Below are positions 5,750-10,527 of a stretch of 10,527 bases of DNA, one piece after another. Position numbers and translations under genes: made by a program. The stretch is from Treponema sp. (GTDB lineage: Bacteria; Spirochaetota; Spirochaetia; Treponematales; Breznakiellaceae). The DNA lies in the NCBI GenBank assembly GCA_031281685.1, contig JAITFA010000047.1:1-10527 (forward strand), in the 5' to 3' direction. Positions within the stretch are counted from its first letter, which is position 1, and every line of letters begins with the position of its first letter. Below the pieces are notes generated by a model that did not search any database, was not told where the DNA came from, and saw nothing but the letters and a program-made list of their open reading frames with translations.

Positions 5750-5763
5750 GGAGCGCTCTTTTT

Positions 5764-6984
5764 ATGAAGAAGGGTATATGTGGCGTTACCGTTTTTACGG
5801 TTTTACTTTTTTCCGCATCCGCGCAGGATCGGACGAGTCCGGGCATGGCGCAGGTAATCAGCGAGCATTATCAGGTACTTGCCGACAGCGGCAGTGTTGA
5901 CGCGGCGCTTCTGTCGAAGGAGCTTGAAAGCCGCTTCGCCCTGTATAACCGAATCTTTCACTTTAGCAACCAAACCGTTGTATACCCCCTGAAAGTACGG
6001 GCGTATAAGGACAAGAAAGCGTATGACGACTATGTAAGCCTCCGTCTCAACAGCACCAGAGCCGGCGCCGTCTATCTGCACTACAATCAGGCGGATCTGA
6101 GGGAGCTGGTGGTGCATCGAGGAAGCGCTGATGAGGAACGTATGTTTCCCCATCAGGCGTTTATCCAGTATCTGCGGGCTTTTATCCCCTACCCGCCGGC
6201 CTGGCTGCGGGAGGGGTTTGCCATCTATTTCAATACCCTGAAGTTTGACGCGGGAACCAATACGATGAACAGCGCCGAGTTGCCCGGACGGGCGCTTGCT
6301 GTCGGCGGACTCGCCTATGAGGAAAATCTGGCGTGGCTTGAGCTGGTGAAGGGTCTGGGGAGCAAAGCGCCTTCGCTTGAGGCAATTCTTCGCGCCGACA
6401 TTGACGGCATACCCGACCCCACCGAATACTTTCCAAGCATCGCATGGTCGCTTGTTTCATTTTTTATGAACGCTGAAAAGGATTACTACTACACGCGCAT
6501 TCTTTTTGAAAGCTTCATGGTGCTGTCCGGTTCCTCATCTGCGGTTGCTAACTCCGAAGCCGTGCTGAACCACATCCTGAGTTGGCTCGATTTAGACACG
6601 CTCACGCGGGATTACAAGACCTATATTGACTCACGCAAGACCTTCGCGGAACTGCTGGCCGATGGACAACAGGCGTATAAAAACAAGGATAGCTCCAGGG
6701 CTGAAGCCGCGTTTTTGAGCGCGCACCGGCAAAAACCCACCCATTACGCGCCGTATTACTACCTGGGACTGCTTGCTTACGAGGCTAAAAATTTCGATCA
6801 GGCAGAGCAATACTACCGCTCGGCCATACAATACGGTGGCGGCGAGGGCCTCATCTCCTACGCACGGGGCATCAACGCAATATCCGCAGGCCGTACTGCT
6901 GAGGCAAAGGCGTTTCTGGAACAAGCCGCCGCAGACCCTGAGTACAAGGAACGCGCTCAGGCGCTTATTGCGCGGCTTCCATAA
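5764..6984 (+). CDS. Exported TPR protein with degenerate gluzincin (peptidase MA-like) domain
   Basis: This 406-residue protein has a signal peptide (MKKG, hydrophobic 5-17) with a likely cleavage site after Ala-Ser-Ala20, so it is probably periplasmic. Residues about 30-290 resemble the peptidase MA/DUF1570-type gluzincin fold: a beta-rich start (VYPLKVRAYKDKKAYDDYV, 72-91), then PHQAFIQYL (129-137), where HExxH should be, then PPAWLREGFAIYF (144-156), the conserved P-x-W-x-x-E-G-x-A-x-Y-F element with Glu150 as third ligand. The first His (130) is kept, but Glu is replaced by Gln131 and the second His by Ile134, so peptidase activity is unlikely. The C-terminus has about three tetratricopeptide repeats (293-326, 327-360, 361-395), a protein-binding platform. 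AAGGAG (5748-5753) ten bases upstream supports the start, and overlaps the stop of the NTPase gene. It is convergent with the WD40-like gene across 18 bp. Likely a scaffold or binding protein. Confidence 0.85.
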   Translation: MKKGICGVTVFTVLLFSASAQDRTSPGMAQVISEHYQVLADSGSVDAALLSKELESRFALYNRIFHFSNQTVVYPLKVRAYKDKKAYDDYVSLRLNSTRAGAVYLHYNQADLRELVVHRGSADEERMFPHQAFIQYLRAFIPYPPAWLREGFAIYFNTLKFDAGTNTMNSAELPGRALAVGGLAYEENLAWLELVKGLGSKAPSLEAILRADIDGIPDPTEYFPSIAWSLVSFFMNAEKDYYYTRILFESFMVLSGSSSAVANSEAVLNHILSWLDLDTLTRDYKTYIDSRKTFAELLADGQQAYKNKDSSRAEAAFLSAHRQKPTHYAPYYYLGLLAYEAKNFDQAEQYYRSAIQYGGGEGLISYARGINAISAGRTAEAKAFLEQAAADPEYKERAQALIARLP

Positions 6985-7002
6985 ACAGCGCAAACATTCG
7001 TG

Positions 7003-9099
7003 TTAGTTCGTGGGCTTCTCTAGGCTATAAGCTGGTTCCGGCTCCGTTACATCAGGCAATATCACTGCTGAAGGCGCGGGGACTTGGCGCATAGGAATGA
7101 TTTCCACGCTTCCCCGCAGCACCTCGCCGTCGGCTTTTTCCAGTAACCATGAGTCCTCGTAGAGCCGAAGCAGCGCCAGCAGCTTCCCGGAAGCAGGCTC
7201 GTGCCAGGCAATGCTGCCGTCAGCGTCAACACTGACAAAGTAAGCGTCGCTGTCAACAAGGCGCGTGGGAAAACCGGGACTTCGCTCAAAAGGCATTGCG
7301 CCAGACGTGGCGTAGTAATACGCGCCCTCAGACCCAAGATTTGAGGCGGCTATTGAATCTGTCTCAACAATATCAAACGCGGTATGCTCCCCCGGCGCTT
7401 CAAACAGCTTTGTCGAAAGCTCAGGGCTGTTGATGTTAAGCTGAACCAGGACGGTACTGAGTCCTCTGGCGTTTTGCCCAAGCGCCGCGCCGTAGAACAT
7501 TCCACTCGCGCCGCCATATACCTTCAAACCAACCGCGGAAGGATAGGCGATTGGCACCGTCTCACCAGTAACAATGTCGATTTCTAAAAAAGGCGTATCC
7601 CCAGAAACAGCGCTGCGCCCAACGAGAATGGCGCTGTCATTCAAAAACGCTACGTCCAGCGCCCCAATCACTGAAAACGAAAACAGCCTATCGCCGTTTG
7701 CCGCCGAAACAACCGTGATGTTCCCCGCTGAATCCAGAAACAGCGCCTTTTCCCCATACAGCGAGGCGTCCCTCAATGAAGCGCGTGGCAAAGTCTCCAC
7801 GCTTAACTCACTGACGCTGACGTTCCCCTCTCCCATCAGGCGAATCAGCGGCGCCAATCGCGTATTCGCGCTCTGCCACAGCACAAAGCGCGTTTCACCA
7901 AAGCGGCCCATATCGCCGGTAATGGCGGTGTAGGGAACTTCTTCCTCAAGCTGGATAGGCGTATTGTTCTTCAAATGCTTGTAGTCCAGCGGAATAAAGC
8001 CCATAGAGCGTTCATTGCTCAGGAACCCCAGCGTAGACGCGGATACGGCAAGCTCGGTGAGCTTCAACTGACGCTTTGTGTTCAGCTTTGTTGTGGTTCC
8101 GGTCTGACTGCCAAGCCATACTTTGCCGTCAGCGGTTCCCAGAGCAGCGCCGTCCTCAAGGATAAGCGCACTTGTAATAGAAGAGAAGCTCAGAGGAATA
8201 GGCACCCGCCTTTTGGTTTCAAGCTGCCCCTCACTGCTTATGGCAAAATGATACACCGTTGAGGAGTAGGAATTCAGCGCCAGATAGACACATTCCGCCG
8301 ACTCATGGCTCACCGGCAGTAAGATGCCGCCCTGAGCGGTCAGACGTTCCCTAAACAGAATCACGCCGGAAACCGCGTCAAGGATCACGACGCCGCTCTG
8401 ATCAAGACCGCCCAAAAACCGGTTGTTACCAAAGAGTATGGGGGAACGAAGCTGCGCCGGCGCGTTAAAACGCTGCATCTCCTTGCCGGAGTTGAGGTCC
8501 CAGTACGAAATCGCGCCAACAGGCTGGTAGATAACCATGCTCCGTTCCGACCGGCCCGTACAAGCAAGCGTAACCACGCCGGAAATCTCCGGCGCTTGTA
8601 TGAGTTCGCCGTTTTCAGCCTGAATAAACACAACGCCGCTCATGGTACCCCACGCGGCAATGATGATGTTTCCACCCGCTGAGTAGTTGATATACGCGAT
8701 GGAGTCGCGGAAGCCCTGCGTAAAGAGCTTCTTCTTTGCCGCATAGTCCCAGACCGAAACGCGATACGCGCCGGTCGCGTCGTGATCAACCACAGCAACC
8801 TGCGTTTTATCAGGACGCAGCGCCATACAGGAAATGGCGTAAGGGCTTAATTCAAAGCGTTCAAGCGCGGTTTTGTTCCGTATATCCCAGATTTCCAGAA
8901 ACCCGTCCTCGCCCACGCTGAGAAGCTGGTTTTTTGCGTCAAGAACAAGGGCGTTCACCGCGCCCTCGTGCGGTCCGGGCGCAAACACCTCGCCCGTTAA
9001 GACCCTGGAAGAGGAAAAACTCTGCGCCGATACACAGGAAGACGCTGGCAAAGCAAGGAAAACAATCAGGACGATATTGATAGCGAGTGAACACCTCAT
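7003..9099 (-). CDS. Exported WD40-like beta-propeller protein (possible lipoprotein)
   Basis: This 698-residue protein has an N-terminal signal (hydrophobic 5-18). Either Ala-Ser-Ser-Cys22 is a relaxed spirochaete lipobox, or signal peptidase I cuts after Val-Ser-Ala25; the sequence does not decide. Clear WD40-like blades lie at about 41-80 (HEGAVNAL then SVGEDGFLEIWDI), 81-123 (ending SVWDYAAKKKL) and 190-211 (SYWDLNSGKEMQRF). Weaker propeller strands continue to the C-terminus, where SIAWHEPASGKLLALLRLYE precedes a short tail ending in a Pro-rich stretch. The length suits two propellers. No enzymatic motif is visible, so it probably acts as a binding scaffold in the periplasm or outer membrane. 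A GGGGGAG run (about 9108-9114) supports ATG 9099. It lies 25 nt after the rseP stop on the same strand and is very likely co-transcribed with it, suggesting a link to envelope maintenance (inference from position only). Confidence 0.85.
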   Translation of the reverse strand: MRCSLAINIVLIVFLALPASSCVSAQSFSSSRVLTGEVFAPGPHEGAVNALVLDAKNQLLSVGEDGFLEIWDIRNKTALERFELSPYAISCMALRPDKTQVAVVDHDATGAYRVSVWDYAAKKKLFTQGFRDSIAYINYSAGGNIIIAAWGTMSGVVFIQAENGELIQAPEISGVVTLACTGRSERSMVIYQPVGAISYWDLNSGKEMQRFNAPAQLRSPILFGNNRFLGGLDQSGVVILDAVSGVILFRERLTAQGGILLPVSHESAECVYLALNSYSSTVYHFAISSEGQLETKRRVPIPLSFSSITSALILEDGAALGTADGKVWLGSQTGTTTKLNTKRQLKLTELAVSASTLGFLSNERSMGFIPLDYKHLKNNTPIQLEEEVPYTAITGDMGRFGETRFVLWQSANTRLAPLIRLMGEGNVSVSELSVETLPRASLRDASLYGEKALFLDSAGNITVVSAANGDRLFSFSVIGALDVAFLNDSAILVGRSAVSGDTPFLEIDIVTGETVPIAYPSAVGLKVYGGASGMFYGAALGQNARGLSTVLVQLNINSPELSTKLFEAPGEHTAFDIVETDSIAASNLGSEGAYYYATSGAMPFERSPGFPTRLVDSDAYFVSVDADGSIAWHEPASGKLLALLRLYEDSWLLEKADGEVLRGSVEIIPMRQVPAPSAVILPDVTEPEPAYSLEKPTN

Positions 9100-9124
9100 A
9101 GATCAAACTCCCCCCGCAGCCTTT

Positions 9125-10480
9125 TTACTGGCGTACCAGATACAAGATGTCTCCAAACACGGCAAAGATCATAAGCCCAAAGATCAGCACAACGCCGATA
9201 GTCTGAAACACATAGACCGCTCGCGGATGCAGGGGCTTGCGGGTGATTCCTTCTATAACAAAGAGCAGTATCATACCGCCGTCAAGAATAGGAAGCGGCA
9301 GAAGGTTCATAACGCACAGCGCGACTGAGATGAGCGCAAGAAAGTTCCCCATGGCGTTCAAGCCGGTACCCACGCTCTGACCAAAACCAGCCGCAGCCAC
9401 GTCCCCCACCATATAGGTAATCCGCACTGGTCCAGACAGCGCCTGGGTGAGATCAATGCCCCGAAACAGCAGGGCAAAGCTCCTCACCGACACCACCAAA
9501 GTATCCCATGTTTCCTCAATGCCCTTGGCAAAAGCCGCAATCGGGGAAAGGCTCGGTGTGCGATACTGAATCGTCTCGTAATTGATGCCCAGTTCAGCGC
9601 CCGCGTCAGTGTACCACGGGTTAATGAGCGTGTTCATACGCGCCCCGTTCCGCTCAAACTCCACGTCCAGCGTTGACGGCTTGTCTTGCATGATCCTGAC
9701 CAGCGCGACAGTGTAGGGAACGTCCTCGCCATTCACCGTCAGGATGCGATCTCCGGGACGAATGTCCGCAATCGCGGCGGGACTGCCCGCTTCAACCGAA
9801 GCAACCACCGGCTCGGTCCAAAAATACACGCCAATCTTGCCCGCGCCCGTACTCTTGTCCAGATCAGGACGTACCGTGAGTTCCTGAATCGCGCCGTCCC
9901 GTTCCACCTTTAGATTAAGCGGGGTCTCCGGGTTAATAGCAATGTGTTCCTGAATGTCGTGATAGTTGCTGATTGGCTTTCCATTGATCTCGATGATGCG
10001 ATCTCCGGTTTCAAGCGCGGCCTCGTCCGCCGGATAGCGTTCATTCGGGTTGACGCTCGACACCAGCACGATCCGGTTTTCCAGCGTGCTGACGTCAAAC
10101 CCAAAGCCCCATATCATCGAAAGCGCGATTGCCGCAAAGATCAGGTTAAAAAAAGGACCGGCAAACGACACCACAATCCTGCGCCAGGGGCTGACCGCGA
10201 AGAAACTGCCCGTCTCAGGCGTTACCGCGTTCTGCTTCTTCTCATAAGCCTCCTTAAACTCATTCTCCCCCTTCATCTTGCAGTACCCTCCCACGGGGAA
10301 CATGCCGATACGGTATTCAACGTCACCGATCTTTTTCTTGAGGATAGGGTTTCCCCAACCGATTGAGAAAGCCTCGACGTGGACGCCAACAAGCCGCGCC
10401 GCGAGAAAATGCCCCAGCTCATGAACAAACACCACAATTCCCAAACCAAGTATACCCAAAAGTATTTTAACAATAATCAT
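9125..10480 (-). CDS. rseP: RseP-type site-2 intramembrane zinc metalloprotease
   Basis: This 451-residue inner-membrane protein has almost the same length as E. coli RseP. It cleaves substrates inside the membrane, classically anti-sigma factors or remnant signal peptides. The first membrane helix holds the zinc site HELGH (20-24; Glu21 catalytic). GMFPVGGYCKMKG (59-71) is the family's membrane-associated loop, and FAGPFFNLIFA (106-116) marks the second helix. Two PDZ domains follow (about 135-205 with GDRIIEINGKPI, and 222-290 with GDRILTVNGEDV). SGPVRI (349-354) and the third zinc ligand in NLLPLPILDGG (Asp400) lie in the C-terminal membrane part, with a last helix at about 423-446. The first residues match the canonical N-terminus, so ATG 10480 is correct, yet there is no Shine-Dalgarno; -10-like hexamers lie directly upstream. 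In treponemes this gene usually follows dxr. The WD40-like gene follows 25 nt downstream. The symbol is the E. coli name for the family. Confidence 0.95.
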   Translation of the reverse strand: MIIVKILLGILGLGIVVFVHELGHFLAARLVGVHVEAFSIGWGNPILKKKIGDVEYRIGMFPVGGYCKMKGENEFKEAYEKKQNAVTPETGSFFAVSPWRRIVVSFAGPFFNLIFAAIALSMIWGFGFDVSTLENRIVLVSSVNPNERYPADEAALETGDRIIEINGKPISNYHDIQEHIAINPETPLNLKVERDGAIQELTVRPDLDKSTGAGKIGVYFWTEPVVASVEAGSPAAIADIRPGDRILTVNGEDVPYTVALVRIMQDKPSTLDVEFERNGARMNTLINPWYTDAGAELGINYETIQYRTPSLSPIAAFAKGIEETWDTLVVSVRSFALLFRGIDLTQALSGPVRITYMVGDVAAAGFGQSVGTGLNAMGNFLALISVALCVMNLLPLPILDGGMILLFVIEGITRKPLHPRAVYVFQTIGVVLIFGLMIFAVFGDILYLVRQ

Positions 10481-10527
10481 AGTATAAATACTAATACAAA
10501 ACAGAGCCTTTTGCTATCAGGCGGCGC
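10481..10527 (-). promoter_or_regulatory. Upstream region of rseP: -10-like elements and possible end of an upstream gene
   Basis: On the minus strand, TAGTAT (10493-10488) ends seven bases before the rseP ATG and TATACT (10486-10481) abuts it. A poor -35 candidate, TAGCAA (10516-10511), is 17 nt from the first. At the edge, Ala-Ala codons precede tandem in-frame stops TGA and TAG (10519-10514), which could be the end of an upstream coding region. In the usual spirochaete order that would be dxr, but only a few bases are visible. Confidence 0.3.

Noticed and set aside
6985..7002. Intrinsic terminator between the TPR and WD40-like genes
   Set aside because: The 18-bp gap has neither a stable stem nor a T-run.
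7003..9099. Long plus-strand frames within the WD40-like gene
   Set aside because: These are shadows of a GC-balanced coding region; the minus frame has a signal peptide, blade repeats and a Shine-Dalgarno.
1..10527. Mobile element, phage or defence system
   Set aside because: No transposase, integrase, terminal repeats, toxin-antitoxin pair, restriction enzyme or CRISPR repeat was seen; the genes fit a chromosomal envelope and metabolism region.

Overview
This window is a compact stretch of bacterial chromosome, most likely from a spirochaete of the Treponema lineage with roughly balanced GC. That assignment is an inference. It rests on a DUF2259-type secreted protein (a family I associate with treponemes), several lipoprotein or secreted-protein signals with relaxed spirochaete-style lipoboxes, and a site-2 protease in the gene order usual for these genomes. 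I see no rRNA, tRNA, CRISPR array, insertion sequence, phage gene or attachment site, so this reads as core or lineage-specific chromosome rather than a mobile island.

Layout, left to right. (1) The 5' part of a lipoprotein gene runs off the left edge on the minus strand (1-414). It is divergent from a 150-residue soluble protein of unknown function (507-959). (2) That gene overlaps tail-to-tail by 31 bp with a minus-strand DUF2259-like secreted protein (929-1639), which is in turn divergent from an eight-helix membrane protein (1731-2564). (3) A minus-strand pair follows: a phenylacetate-CoA ligase-family adenylating enzyme (3389-4624), then a HExxH metallopeptidase with a helical C-terminal region and coiled coil (2569-3357). 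(4) A 261-bp intergenic region (4625-4885) separates that pair from a plus-strand operon. This operon holds a P-loop NTPase with an Asp23/Gls24-like C-terminal domain (4886-5749) and an exported TPR protein whose gluzincin peptidase motif is degenerate (5764-6984). (5) The right third is a minus-strand operon: the RseP-type intramembrane protease (9125-10480) followed by a large exported WD40-like beta-propeller protein (7003-9099).

Most genes act at or outside the inner membrane: two lipoproteins or exported proteins, a secreted DUF2259 protein, a polytopic membrane protein, an exported TPR protein and RseP. No single pathway unites the window. The most notable genome-level pattern is translational. 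Five of the ten starts have a clear Shine-Dalgarno sequence. The other five have none, and instead carry a -10-like hexamer ending 5-7 nt before the ATG, as expected for leaderless mRNAs. The most notable protein-level patterns are the NTPase-Asp23 fusion, the HQxxI replacement of HExxH in the TPR protein, and the fused metallopeptidase downstream of the CoA ligase. I did not find a clearly new multi-gene system here.
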